A stretch of 64,000 bases of DNA from Streptomyces resistomycificus (GTDB lineage: Bacteria; Actinomycetota; Actinomycetes; Streptomycetales; Streptomycetaceae). Within the stretch, counting starts at the first letter, position 1. Each line of letters starts with the position of its first letter. This document shows, in pieces, positions 31,271-38,853 of this stretch. The DNA lies in assembly GCF_001514265.1 (NCBI RefSeq), contig NZ_KQ948990.1, positions 938,187 to 1,002,186 of the forward strand, in the 5' to 3' direction. The notes under the pieces are model-generated. The model did no database searches, was not told the origin of the DNA, and worked only from the letters and a program-made list of their open reading frames with translations. The position numbers and the translations under genes are program-made.

Positions 31271-31930
31271 CTACGTGCGCGGCCCGCGCGGCGCCTGGGC
31301 GGCCCGCGCGTCGTCCGCCGTGCCCGCGAGGCCCAGGAGCAGTACCTGGGTGAAGGAGCGCGCCCACTCCGCGTCCACCGGTTCCGCGCTCACCAGGGTG
31401 CGGTGCACCACCGCGCCCGCGACGATGTCGAAGATGAGGTCGACCGTGCGGGCGGCTTCCTCCGCGTTCGGCTCCGGGGGGAGCTCACCGCGCCGCTCCG
31501 CCCGGCAGCGGCCCTCCAGAACCAGTCGCTTCTGGCGCTGCACGATCGACGCCCGGATGCGTTCGCGCAGTGCGTCGTCCCGGATCGACTCCGCCACCAC
31601 CGACATCAGCCCGCTCCTGGCCTCCGGCCGGGCCAGGATGGCCGCGAACTGGAGGACCACGCCCTCGATGTCGGCGGCGAGGGTGCCGCTGTCGGGGAGT
31701 TCCAGCTCGTCGAAGAGTTCCGCCACCGCGTCGACCACGAGTTCGTTCTTGCCGGCCCAGCGCCGGTAGATGGTCGTTTTCGCAACCCCGGCCCTCGTGG
31801 CGACGTCTCCCAGGGTGAGTTTCGACCAGCCCAGCTCCACCAGAGCCGCCCGTGTCGCGGCCAGGATCGCGGTGTCCGCGGCGGCGCTGCGCGGACGGCC
31901 GGTACGGCCGGCGGGGGTGCGGCTCTGCAT
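31271..31930 (-). CDS. TetR-family transcriptional regulator
   Basis: A 219-residue regulator from ATG 31930 (MQSRTPAGRTGRPRSAAADTAILAATRAALVELGWSKLTLGDVATRAGVAKTTIYRRWAGKNELVVDAV). The N-terminal helix-turn-helix is canonical. The C-terminal ligand domain (about 75-205) is unassigned. It is convergent with icmA (46 bp between stops) and divergent from the thioredoxin-like gene. A palindrome and a TATGGT -10 lie directly upstream of its start, so it probably represses itself. It could also be the regulator of icmA, but that is a guess. Confidence 0.9.
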   Translation of the reverse strand: MQSRTPAGRTGRPRSAAADTAILAATRAALVELGWSKLTLGDVATRAGVAKTTIYRRWAGKNELVVDAVAELFDELELPDSGTLAADIEGVVLQFAAILARPEARSGLMSVVAESIRDDALRERIRASIVQRQKRLVLEGRCRAERRGELPPEPNAEEAARTVDLIFDIVAGAVVHRTLVSAEPVDAEWARSFTQVLLLGLAGTADDARAAQAPRGPRT

Positions 31931-31941
31931 GCCCCGACCAT

Positions 31942-31954
31942 AAACCGGCGGTTT
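31942..31954. promoter_or_regulatory. Candidate TetR autoregulatory operator
   Basis: AAACC-GGC-GGTTT, a perfect 5+3+5 palindrome 12 bp upstream of the TetR start. On the minus strand it overlaps TATGGT, a plausible -10. Confidence 0.55.
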
Positions 31955-32168
31955 CGTTGTGTGGCCGTGAGGGAGATCACCGGAGAGTGGTGTCGCGGAG
32001 GCACCCGGTGCCATTACGCTACGACTCGTAGCGAAAGCTCGCGACGGACGTACGCGGGCGAGGGACACGCACGGCGCGGGGTGGGGACCCGGCGCCGAAC
32101 ACCCGAGAAGCACGACCGGCTTTCACAACGCTTTTCACGCAGGCGCGGGTACGGGGGAGGATAGACGC

Positions 32169-33152
32169 ATGCAGCCACGGAACATGTCCATGAGCGGAGT
32201 CGTCGACCTCGCCGCGGTGAAGGCGGCCCAGGAGGCCAAGGCGAAGGCGGAGCAGGCGCGAGCCGAAGCCGCCCGGCAGGGTGGCGGGGCCGGCGGGGTC
32301 TCCCCGGCCGACCTCGTCATCGACGTCGATGAAGCAGGGTTCGAGCGGGATGTCCTGCAGCGGTCCGCCGAGGTGCCCGTCGTCATCGACTTCTGGGCCG
32401 AGTGGTGTCAGCCCTGCAAGCAGCTGAGCCCGGTCCTCGAGCGGCTCGCCGTCGAGTACAACGGACGCATCGTCCTCGCCAAGATCGACGTCGACGCCAA
32501 CCAGATGCTGATGCAGCAGTTCGGGGTCCAGGGGATCCCGGCCGTCTTCGCCGTGGTGGCGGGGCAGGCCCTGCCGCTCTTCCAGGGTGCCGCGGGCGAG
32601 GCGCAGATCCGCGAGACCCTGGACCAGCTGGTCCAGGTCGCCGAGCAGCGCTTCGGGCTCACGGGCCTGGCCGTCGACCCCGACGCCCAGCCGGGCGGCG
32701 CCGGGCAGACCGACGCCCCCGACCTGCCCGCGGGGCCCTACGACGCGCTCCTCGAAGCCGCCGTACGCGCCCTGGACGCGGGGGACTTCGGCGGCGCGGT
32801 CCAGGCGTACAAGAACGTACTGAGTGACGACCCGGGCAACACCGAGGCCAAACTCGGCCTGGCCCAGGCCGAGTTGCTCCACCGCGTGCAGGGGCTCGAC
32901 CCGCAGCAGGTGCGCAAGGACGCCGCCGAGAAGCCCGCTGACGTTCAGGCACAGATCGCCGCCGCCGACCTGGATCTGGTGGGCGGTCATGTCGAGGACG
33001 CGTTCGGACGGCTCATCGATGCCGTACGACGTACCGCGGGCGACGACCGGGACGCCGCCCGCCTTCGGCTGCTGGAGCTGTTCGAGGTCGTCGGCGGCGA
33101 CGACCCGCGGGTGGCGGCGGCGCGCAGGGCACTCGCGCGCGCCCTGTTCTGA
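32169..33152 (+). CDS. Thioredoxin-domain protein with TPR-like C-terminus (YbbN/CnoX type)
   Basis: A 327-residue cytosolic protein from ATG 32169. After a charged N-terminal stretch (AAVKAAQEAKAKAEQARAEAARQ) comes a thioredoxin domain with Cys80-Gln-Pro-Cys83 in FWAEWCQPCKQLSPVLERL and cis-proline region GVQGIPAVFAV. Residues about 195-327 are helical repeats (YDALLEAAVRALDAGDFGGAVQAYKNVLSDDPGNTEAKLGLAQAELL). This layout is that of YbbN/CnoX co-chaperones, which protect substrates under oxidative or heat stress. The active-site pair is intact, unlike E. coli CnoX, so it may keep reductase activity. A large hairpin follows 85 bp after the stop. Confidence 0.88.
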   Translation: MQPRNMSMSGVVDLAAVKAAQEAKAKAEQARAEAARQGGGAGGVSPADLVIDVDEAGFERDVLQRSAEVPVVIDFWAEWCQPCKQLSPVLERLAVEYNGRIVLAKIDVDANQMLMQQFGVQGIPAVFAVVAGQALPLFQGAAGEAQIRETLDQLVQVAEQRFGLTGLAVDPDAQPGGAGQTDAPDLPAGPYDALLEAAVRALDAGDFGGAVQAYKNVLSDDPGNTEAKLGLAQAELLHRVQGLDPQQVRKDAAEKPADVQAQIAAADLDLVGGHVEDAFGRLIDAVRRTAGDDRDAARLRLLELFEVVGGDDPRVAAARRALARALF

Positions 33153-33237
33153 CCGGGCCGCGAGCCTGGTCCTGACCAGTCGCTAAACGCGAGGGCTTGT
33201 GTTGCCCGAGTGAAAAAATGGCCGACAGGAGGCCTGT

Positions 33238-33275
33238 GCGGCCGCGCTTTGCCAAATCTTGGCAATCGCGGCCGC
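33238..33275. terminator. Long nested hairpin after the thioredoxin/TPR gene
   Basis: Outer arms GCGGCCGCG (33238-33246) and CGCGGCCGC (33267-33275) enclose inner arms TTGCCAA (33249-33255) and TTGGCAA (33259-33265), with a three-base loop and only a small asymmetric bulge. It probably terminates the upstream gene. The inner TTGCCAA-ATC-TTGGCAA could also be an operator. Confidence 0.65.
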
Positions 33276-33277
33276 TG

Positions 33278-33290
33278 TTACTTGGAGTAA
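33278..33290. promoter_or_regulatory. Palindrome TTACT-TGG-AGTAA
   Basis: A perfect 5+3+5 palindrome directly beside the preceding hairpin. Its arms match those of the palindrome at 33405-33422, so both may bind the same regulator with different spacer lengths. Confidence 0.5.
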
Positions 33291-33404
33291 GTCGAGGCTG
33301 TTGATCTGTCGGAATCTGTCCAACGATCAATGTCTTTGTCCGGCACCCATCCGCCACCGAGCGTCGTCGACCGAGACCAGTGGGTCGTTGTTCGGTTATA
33401 CGGT

Positions 33405-33422
33405 CGTTACTAGCGAGTAACG
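33405..33422. promoter_or_regulatory. Palindrome CGTTACT-AGCG-AGTAACG
   Basis: A perfect 7+4+7 palindrome. TTATAC (33396-33401) just upstream could be a -10, placing the palindrome at the transcription start. From here to the next gene is 380 bp with no convincing coding sequence; small open frames in it lack ribosome-binding sites and codon bias. Confidence 0.55.
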
Positions 33423-33802
33423 AACCCCCTTGTGCGGGCGGCGAGAATGCACCACGATCGGCGACGCTCGGTCCATTCCCGTACCCCGGCAGCCGGTTGG
33501 GTCGACGGGATCCCTTGGGTCCCCACCGGGCAGAGCCGACGGCAGGTGCGTCGGTTCTTGGGCAGGGGGGTCTTCGCCGTCCGGCGAAGCCTGTCCAGCA
33601 AGGTTGTGCGTGATGCGTGTCAGGCGCGACCAGTGGTTGTCGCTCGGGGGTGATCGCCGGTGATTCGGACGCGTTTGGCGCCTCCGGGTACGGGCGCTCC
33701 CCTTCCCGAGGACGTAGCACTTCTCCCATCCCTGCCCGGCTGAGCGGTCGAGTCGACCGGAGCAGTCAGGGCCAGGAGATGTACGTCCGAGAAGGAGGAA
33801 AT

Positions 33803-34447
33803 ATGGAGTCCCAGGTGCGTGGCGGGACCAGATGGAAGCGCTTCGCTGTGGTCATGGTGCCCAGCGTCGCCGCGGCCGCATGTGTGGGTGTCGGGCTGGC
33901 GCAGGGTGCGCTGGCCGCGTCGTTCAGCGTGTCCGGCCAGGAGTTCAAGGTATCGGCCGGGCATCTGCACGGTGAGGGCTTCGCTCAGTACGGCGGTATC
34001 GACAGCGGTTACACGTCGACCGACGGCAAGACCAAGACGGTTCGCCCCGTCGCGATCTCGTCGTTCAGGACCGCCGAGATCACCAAGATGTGCCAGTCGG
34101 TCAAGACGGAGATCCCCCTCATAGGGAAGACGATCTACCTCCGTCTCGACGCCGGGCCGGACGCGGATCACAAGGTCGAGGCCAAGAACCTCTACATCGA
34201 CGTCGCCCAGCTCGACGCCGACGCGACGTTCAACAACATCGACATCGGTGTTGCGGTCCAGGACCAGACCAAGGGCCCTGCCGTCAAGAAGGGCGAGAAC
34301 GTCCTGCCTGGCGGCTTCGCCCAGCAGGCCGACTCGGCCGACCTGACGAAGGTCGAGCAGACGGCGTGGGCGACCACGGCCGGCACCTTCAAGCTCAGCG
34401 GCCTGAAGATGCGTCTCGGTACCGACTCCAAGATGGAGTGCTTCTGA
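33803..34447 (+). CDS. DUF6230-like exported protein
   Basis: A 214-residue protein from ATG 33803 behind a perfect AAGGAGGAA site. The N-terminus is basic, then one hydrophobic helix RFAVVMVPSVAAAACVGVGLAQGALA acts as a signal peptide or anchor. The mature part is beta-rich (SFSVSGQEFKVSAGHLHGEGFAQYGGIDSGYT; EAKNLYIDVAQLDADATFNNIDIGVAVQ). Two cysteines (in EITKMCQSVK and the very C-terminal MECF) could form a disulfide. I recall this as DUF6230, an actinobacterial family of unknown function. It heads a module with the two genes downstream and has an unusually long upstream region. Confidence 0.75.
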   Translation: MESQVRGGTRWKRFAVVMVPSVAAAACVGVGLAQGALAASFSVSGQEFKVSAGHLHGEGFAQYGGIDSGYTSTDGKTKTVRPVAISSFRTAEITKMCQSVKTEIPLIGKTIYLRLDAGPDADHKVEAKNLYIDVAQLDADATFNNIDIGVAVQDQTKGPAVKKGENVLPGGFAQQADSADLTKVEQTAWATTAGTFKLSGLKMRLGTDSKMECF

Positions 34448-34492
34448 CGGCTTCGGCCGCGGGGGCGTCCTTGGACAGCTGAGCTGCCCATG

Positions 34493-34523
34493 GGGGCGGG
34501 GAAGTTCGTCGCTTCTCCGCCCC
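34493..34523 (+). terminator. Intercistronic hairpin (attenuator or terminator)
   Basis: A 12 bp stem with one G-T pair: GGGGCGGGGAAG (34493-34504) and CTTCTCCGCCCC (34512-34523), loop of seven. It lies 46 bp after the DUF6230-like stop and 115 bp before the next gene, and would lower transcription of the latter. Confidence 0.6.
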
Positions 34524-34637
34524 GTTCGCCCCGCTCGACGCCCCGCGTCGGGTACCTGCACATACTCAGACTTCCGGCTTCTCCACGCCTACGGCCGAGC
34601 CGGTACGTACATCACCGGACCCAGGGAGCTGTTTTCC

Positions 34638-35234
34638 ATGAGTGCCGAGACTCCGGTCCAGAGCGCCGGGACGTTCGCCCGGTTGCGTCTGCGATTCCGT
34701 GACTGGCGGGGCACCCGGCCGTTCTGGGCAGGCCTCTTCACCCTGCTCGGCGGGGTGCCGATCGCCTACTTCCCGTACGCCACCCTCAAGTTGGGCACCA
34801 TGTCGCTCGCCATGGCGACGACCGCGGGTGCCGGCTCCCTCATCATCGGCGTACTGCTGGTGACCCTCGGTCTGACCATGTGGTTCCAGCAGGCCACGCG
34901 CGTCTTCGCCGGAGTCGCCGCGATCGTCCTCGCCCTGGTGTCCCTGGTGGTCTCCAACATCGGCGGCTTCATCGTCGGGTTCCTGCTCGCGATGCTCGGC
35001 GGCGCGCTCGCCGTCTCGTGGGCACCGGGCAAGGCCCAGGCTGCGGGCGCCGGATCCGGCGACGCGGACCAGGGCCCCTCGGACGAGGGCGCCGTGGAGA
35101 ACGACCCCCAGGCCGCCCCGGGCCAGCCGGGAACGGCGTACGGCACACCGGACGCCGAGCACGGCCAACCGGCCGACCGGACGCCCGAGGGCACCTGGGC
35201 GGACAGCGCGAACGGGGGGTACCGTGTCGGCTGA
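34638..35234 (+). CDS. DUF6114-like integral membrane protein
   Basis: A 198-residue protein from ATG 34638 with AGGGAG at good spacing. Residues about 20-135 hold four hydrophobic helices: PFWAGLFTLLGGVPIAYF, SLAMATTAGAGSLIIGVLLVTLGLTMW, VFAGVAAIVLALVSLVVSNIG and IVGFLLAMLGGALAVSWAPG. A hydrophilic, acidic and disordered C-terminal tail of about 60 residues follows (GSGDADQGPSDEGAVENDPQ). The helix order and the GTRPFWAGLF start match what I recall as DUF6114, a family found next to DUF6230. Its last ten bases overlap the next gene, so the two are co-translated. Confidence 0.75.
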   Translation: MSAETPVQSAGTFARLRLRFRDWRGTRPFWAGLFTLLGGVPIAYFPYATLKLGTMSLAMATTAGAGSLIIGVLLVTLGLTMWFQQATRVFAGVAAIVLALVSLVVSNIGGFIVGFLLAMLGGALAVSWAPGKAQAAGAGSGDADQGPSDEGAVENDPQAAPGQPGTAYGTPDAEHGQPADRTPEGTWADSANGGYRVG

Positions 35235-36555
35235 CGCGAGCCACGGCGAGGGCGCCGAGGCGTTGACCCGGGCGAGAACGGGACCCCGCCACGCGGCCCC
35301 CAGGAAGCCGCTGTTCACCAGGTTCCACATGCCGGCCGGCAAGGCGATAGCCATGGCCGCGATGCCGACGGCGGTCCTCATGGGCATCGGCTTCACGCCG
35401 ACGCTCGCGCTCGCCGACGAGCAGCCGGCCTCGAACAGCCTGAAGGCCGACGAGTACAAGGACTGCCTCGCGGCCCTGGAAGAGGACGGCGCGTCCGCCT
35501 CGCCCACGCCGTCGCCGTCCGCCTCGTCGAGCGACGACGCGTCGACGGACGAGGACCAGGGCGAGGCGGCGGAGCCGTCGCCCTCGGCTTCGGCGGACAC
35601 CGGCTCGGGCTCCGGTTCGGGTTCGGGTGACTCCTCGTCGGATTCAGGTTCCGACGACGACGCCGAACCCACGCCGTCCGCCTCGGCCTCGCCGAGCAAG
35701 GAGGGCAACTCCTCCTCCGGTGACACCGCCACGGCGAGCCCGTCTCCCTCCGCGAGTGACGACGGCAACGTGCTGGAGGACATCGGCGACGCGATCACCG
35801 GCATCTTCACGGGCGGCAAGAAGGCCTCGGAGGACGCGAGTCCGACCCCGTCGGCCTCCCCCTCCGCCTCGGACGGCACCGACAGCGCGGACAAGGACAC
35901 CTCCGACGCCGTCAAGGAGACCACCGAGAAGGTCACCGACACGGTCGACGACACCGTGAAGGACACGACCGACGCGGCGTCCGAGGCGGCCGAGGACACC
36001 TCGAAGGCGGTGGAGGAAGCGGCCGAGGAGGCCGCGGACGCCACGGCCACGCCCAGCCCCTCCGCGAGCTCCACCACGGACCCCGAGGACTGCCCGGTCG
36101 CCACCGATGAAGTGGGCGGCGTCGACAACAAGGTGCTGGTGGCGGACAAGCCCTGGTACCTGGAGGCCAGTTCGCTGACGCTCAAGGGTGCGGACTACCA
36201 GGGCATCGTCGAGGTGAAGACGGCCAGCGGCAAGACCAAGAAGGTCCTGAAGTACGTCGTCTCCGGCGGCACCGACATCGGCGACCTGCACCAGCTGGTC
36301 AAGGAGAACGACAAGACCTACCACGTGCAGGCCGCGAAGGGCTCGACGTCCACGATCACCGGCGGCGACACCGTGATGTACACGGAAAGCATCTCCGGCA
36401 ACCTGCTCGGTCTGGTCCCGGTCACGTTCGATCCGGAGCACCCGCCGCCGCTGAACATCCCGCTGATCTACTTCACCAAGGTGAAGATCACCCAGGCCGC
36501 CCAGTTCGGCGGAACGCTGCACGTCCCCGGCATGCAGCAGTACGTCACCGACTAG
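35224..36555 (+). CDS. Secreted low-complexity protein, third gene of the module
   Basis: A 443-residue protein from GTG 35224. After about 40 basic residues comes a hydrophobic stretch AIAMAAMPTAVLMGIGFTPTLALA, a signal peptide. Residues about 85-285 are Ser/Asp/Pro/Thr/Glu-rich low complexity (PTPSPSASSSDDAS; SGSGSGSGDSSSDSGS) with a charged helical part (DAVKETTEKVTDTVDDTVKDTTDAASEAAEDTSKAV). The last 150 residues look folded and beta-rich (WYLEASSLTLKGADYQGIVEVKT; LLGLVPVTFDPEHPPPLNIPLIYFTKVKITQAAQFGG). Homologues are sometimes labelled HypF hydrogenase expression protein, which nothing here supports. It ends before a strong terminator. Function unknown. Confidence 0.72.
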   Translation: MSADASHGEGAEALTRARTGPRHAAPRKPLFTRFHMPAGKAIAMAAMPTAVLMGIGFTPTLALADEQPASNSLKADEYKDCLAALEEDGASASPTPSPSASSSDDASTDEDQGEAAEPSPSASADTGSGSGSGSGDSSSDSGSDDDAEPTPSASASPSKEGNSSSGDTATASPSPSASDDGNVLEDIGDAITGIFTGGKKASEDASPTPSASPSASDGTDSADKDTSDAVKETTEKVTDTVDDTVKDTTDAASEAAEDTSKAVEEAAEEAADATATPSPSASSTTDPEDCPVATDEVGGVDNKVLVADKPWYLEASSLTLKGADYQGIVEVKTASGKTKKVLKYVVSGGTDIGDLHQLVKENDKTYHVQAAKGSTSTITGGDTVMYTESISGNLLGLVPVTFDPEHPPPLNIPLIYFTKVKITQAAQFGGTLHVPGMQQYVTD

Positions 36556-36590
36556 GCGCCCCCACAGGCCCGTTCGGGAGCCGCACAGAC

Positions 36591-36627
36591 GCTGAGGGTG
36601 CCCCCTGGCACAGGGGGCACCCTCAGC
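36591..36627 (+). terminator. Strong terminator after the three-gene module
   Basis: Perfect 17 bp stem GCTGAGGGTGCCCCCTG (36591-36607) with its complement at 36611-36627 and a three-base loop. It is the first half of a 61 bp element repeated at 37266-37326. Confidence 0.85.
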
Positions 36628-36655
36628 GCCGTACAGGGCCCTTCAGGGGCCGGGC
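36595..36655. repeat. 61 bp duplicated hairpin element, copy 1
   Basis: Shares about 85 percent of bases by eye with 37266-37326, in the same orientation and with identical length. Each copy has a perfect GC-rich hairpin, then CCTCAGCGCCGTACA and a second G/C-rich part. The two copies bracket the 36.7-37.2 kb gene. Confidence 0.8.
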
Positions 36656-36693
36656 GCAGGCAACCGTGTTCGAGGCAGCCGGGGGGGGTCTGG

Positions 36694-37242
36694 ATGAGCG
36701 CTCTTTTCGACGATCTGGGCCGGCTCGACCTGGACGCGCACGTGCGTCGATGGTCGGCGCCGGAGGCGGGGCGGGCCGAGGGGGCGGTGAGCCAGTGGAT
36801 GGCCGCGGCCCAGCAGTTCGCCGCGCGGGTCCAGGAGGATCCGGGCGGGGTGCCGGACGCGCGGTGGCCGGCGATAGCCCAGGCGTGGTCGGCTCTGCTC
36901 GCCGCCGCCGAGCGGGCGACCGGGGCACAGCACAACGAGTGGCTCCTGCGCGACCTGTGGCTCGGAGCGTGGCTGCTTCAGAGGCTGGGGCCGCGCGCGG
37001 ATGTGCCCTTCCTGGATGCCGCTACCGTCCTCGACCGGGCCCTGGACGCCATGCCGTTGAACCCGCGGGAGGCCGCCGTGCTCGCCCCTCGGTGGCGTGA
37101 GCTGGACCGGACGCAGATCCTCGCGCTGAGGATGATCCGACGCCTGCTCGCGCCCGTGCGTCCCCTGGCACCGCTCCTCGCGGAGCACCCCCGCCACGAC
37201 GAGTACGAGGCGTGGGAGCGGCTCGCCGGCGATCTGCCGTAG
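36694..37242 (+). CDS. Hypothetical protein between repeated hairpin elements
   Basis: A 182-residue protein from ATG 36694, five bases after an eight-G tract (36681-36688). It begins MSALFDDLGRLDLDAHVRRWSAPEAGRAEGAVSQWMAAAQQF and is helical and Arg/Ala/Leu/Trp-rich throughout, without signal peptide or membrane segment. A mid part LLRDLWLGAWLLQRLGPRADVPFLDAATVLDRALDAMPL looks like packed helices. I do not recognise the family. It has good codon bias and a proper ribosome-binding site, so it is likely real. It stands alone between two copies of a 61 bp element. Confidence 0.68.
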   Translation: MSALFDDLGRLDLDAHVRRWSAPEAGRAEGAVSQWMAAAQQFAARVQEDPGGVPDARWPAIAQAWSALLAAAERATGAQHNEWLLRDLWLGAWLLQRLGPRADVPFLDAATVLDRALDAMPLNPREAAVLAPRWRELDRTQILALRMIRRLLAPVRPLAPLLAEHPRHDEYEAWERLAGDLP

Positions 37243-37265
37243 CCGCAGGGGCCGGAGACGGCACG

Positions 37266-37326
37266 AGGGCGCCCCCTGTCGCAGGGGGCGCCCTCAGCGC
37301 CGTACAAGGCCCCTCAAGGCCCGGGC
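37266..37326. repeat. 61 bp duplicated hairpin element, copy 2 (also terminator)
   Basis: Stem AGGGCGCCCCCTG (37266-37278) with complement at 37282-37294, loop TCG, then CAGCGCCGTACAAGGCCCC. It lies between the convergent stops at 37242 and 37350, so the hairpin should end transcription of both the hypothetical gene and pyk. Confidence 0.8.
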
Positions 37327-37349
37327 CGCAAGGGCCTCGTCAAGGCCCG

Positions 37350-38780
37350 TCAGGTGCGGGCACCCTCGCCCAGGTGGTGGACGCGCAGCATGTTGGTCGT
37401 GCCGGCGACACCGGGGGGCGAGCCCGCGGTGATGATGCAGATGTCGCCCGGGTTGAAGCGGTTGAGCTTGGCGATCTCCTGGTCGACCAGGTCGACCATC
37501 TCGTCGGTGCTGCCCACGAACGGCACGACGTGCGACTCGACGCCCCAGCTGAGCGTCAGCTGGTTGCGGGTGGACTCGTCCGTGGTGAACGCGATGATCG
37601 GCTGGACCGCGCGGTAGCGCGAGAGGCGGCGGGCGGTGTCGCCGGACTGGGTGAAGGCCACCAGGCCCCGGCCGCCGAGGAAGTCGGCGATCTCGCAGGC
37701 GGCACGGGCGACCGAACCGCCCTGTGTACGCGGCTTCTTGCCCGGGACGAGCGGCTGCAGGCCCTTGGACATCAGCTCCTGCTCGGCCGCGGTGACGATC
37801 TTCGACATCGTCTTCACGGTCTCGATCGGATAGGCGCCCACCGAGGACTCCGCGGACAGCATGACCGCGTCCGCGCCGTCCAGGATCGCGTTGGCCACGT
37901 CGGAGGCCTCGGCGCGGGTCGGACGGGAGTTGGTGATCATCGACTCCATCATCTGGGTCGCCACGATCACCGGCTTGGCGTTGCGCCGGCACAGCTCGAT
38001 CAGGCGCTTCTGCACCATGGGGACCTTCTCGAGCGGGTACTCGACGGCCAGGTCGCCACGGGCCACCATCACGGCGTCGAACGCCGCGACGACGTCCTCC
38101 ATGTTCTGCACCGCCTGCGGCTTCTCCACCTTGGCGATGACGGGGACCCTGCGGCCCTCCTCGTCCATCACCTTGTGGACGTCCGCGACGTCCTTGGCGT
38201 CCCGCACGAAGGACAGGGCGACCATGTCGCAGCCCATCCGCAGCGCGAACCGCAGGTCCTCGACGTCCTTCTCGGACAGCGCCGGCACGTTCACGGCCGC
38301 GCCGGGCAGGTTGATGCCCTTGTGGTCGGAGACGACACCGCCCTCGATGACGATCGTCTTCACCCGGGGGCCCTCGACCGAGGTGACCTTCAGCTCGACG
38401 TTGCCGTCGTTGATGAGGATCTGGTCGCCCTTGTTCACGTCACCGGGCAGGCCCTTGTAGGTCGTCCCGCAGATCTGCTTGTCACCGGGGACGTCCTCGA
38501 CGGTGATGACGAACTCGTCACCCCGCTCCAGCTCGACCGGGCCCTCGGCGAAGGTCTCCAGGCGGATCTTCGGGCCCTGCAGGTCGGCGAGGACACCGAT
38601 GGCCCGGCCGGTCTCCTTGGACGCGGCACGGACGCGGTCGTACCGCCCCTGGTGCTCGGCGTGCGTGCCGTGGCTGAAGTTGAAGCGGGCCACGTTCATG
38701 CCGGCTTCGATCAGGGACACGAGCTGCTCGTGGGAGTCGACCGCGGGGCCGAGAGTACAGACGATTTTCGAACGGCGCAT
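37350..38780 (-). CDS. pyk: Pyruvate kinase
   Basis: A 476-residue glycolytic enzyme making pyruvate and ATP from phosphoenolpyruvate and ADP. It starts MRRSKIVCTLGPAVDSHEQL at ATG 38780. Family marks are MNVARFNFSHG, DLQGPKIRLE, the B-domain (about 70-165), VPVIAKVEKPQAVQNME, DAVMVARGDLAVE with the metal-binding Asp, VIVATQMMESMI, and the C-terminal allosteric domain (SGDTARRLSRYR). S. coelicolor has two such enzymes; by position this is the SCO5423 type. The promoter region contains a perfect CGGAATATTCCG palindrome. The leader is short, with TAGGAT six bases before the ATG. Confidence 0.96.
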   Translation of the reverse strand: MRRSKIVCTLGPAVDSHEQLVSLIEAGMNVARFNFSHGTHAEHQGRYDRVRAASKETGRAIGVLADLQGPKIRLETFAEGPVELERGDEFVITVEDVPGDKQICGTTYKGLPGDVNKGDQILINDGNVELKVTSVEGPRVKTIVIEGGVVSDHKGINLPGAAVNVPALSEKDVEDLRFALRMGCDMVALSFVRDAKDVADVHKVMDEEGRRVPVIAKVEKPQAVQNMEDVVAAFDAVMVARGDLAVEYPLEKVPMVQKRLIELCRRNAKPVIVATQMMESMITNSRPTRAEASDVANAILDGADAVMLSAESSVGAYPIETVKTMSKIVTAAEQELMSKGLQPLVPGKKPRTQGGSVARAACEIADFLGGRGLVAFTQSGDTARRLSRYRAVQPIIAFTTDESTRNQLTLSWGVESHVVPFVGSTDEMVDLVDQEIAKLNRFNPGDICIITAGSPPGVAGTTNMLRVHHLGEGART

Positions 38781-38808
38781 GGGGCGATCCTATCGGTTTG
38801 TTTCGCTA

Positions 38809-38820
38809 CGGAATATTCCG
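38809..38820. promoter_or_regulatory. Palindrome CGGAATATTCCG upstream of pyk
   Basis: A perfect 12 bp palindrome, unusually AT-rich at its centre, 29 bp upstream of the pyk start and between pyk and ackA. It is well placed to control pyk as an operator; the regulator is unknown. Confidence 0.5.
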
Positions 38821-38853
38821 TCTGGCGGAAGATACAAATGGGCGGGTGGACGC

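Noticed and set aside
33179..33660. Several short open frames in the gap before the DUF6230-like gene
   Set aside because: They overlap in many frames, lack ribosome-binding sites and codon bias, and cross the palindromes.
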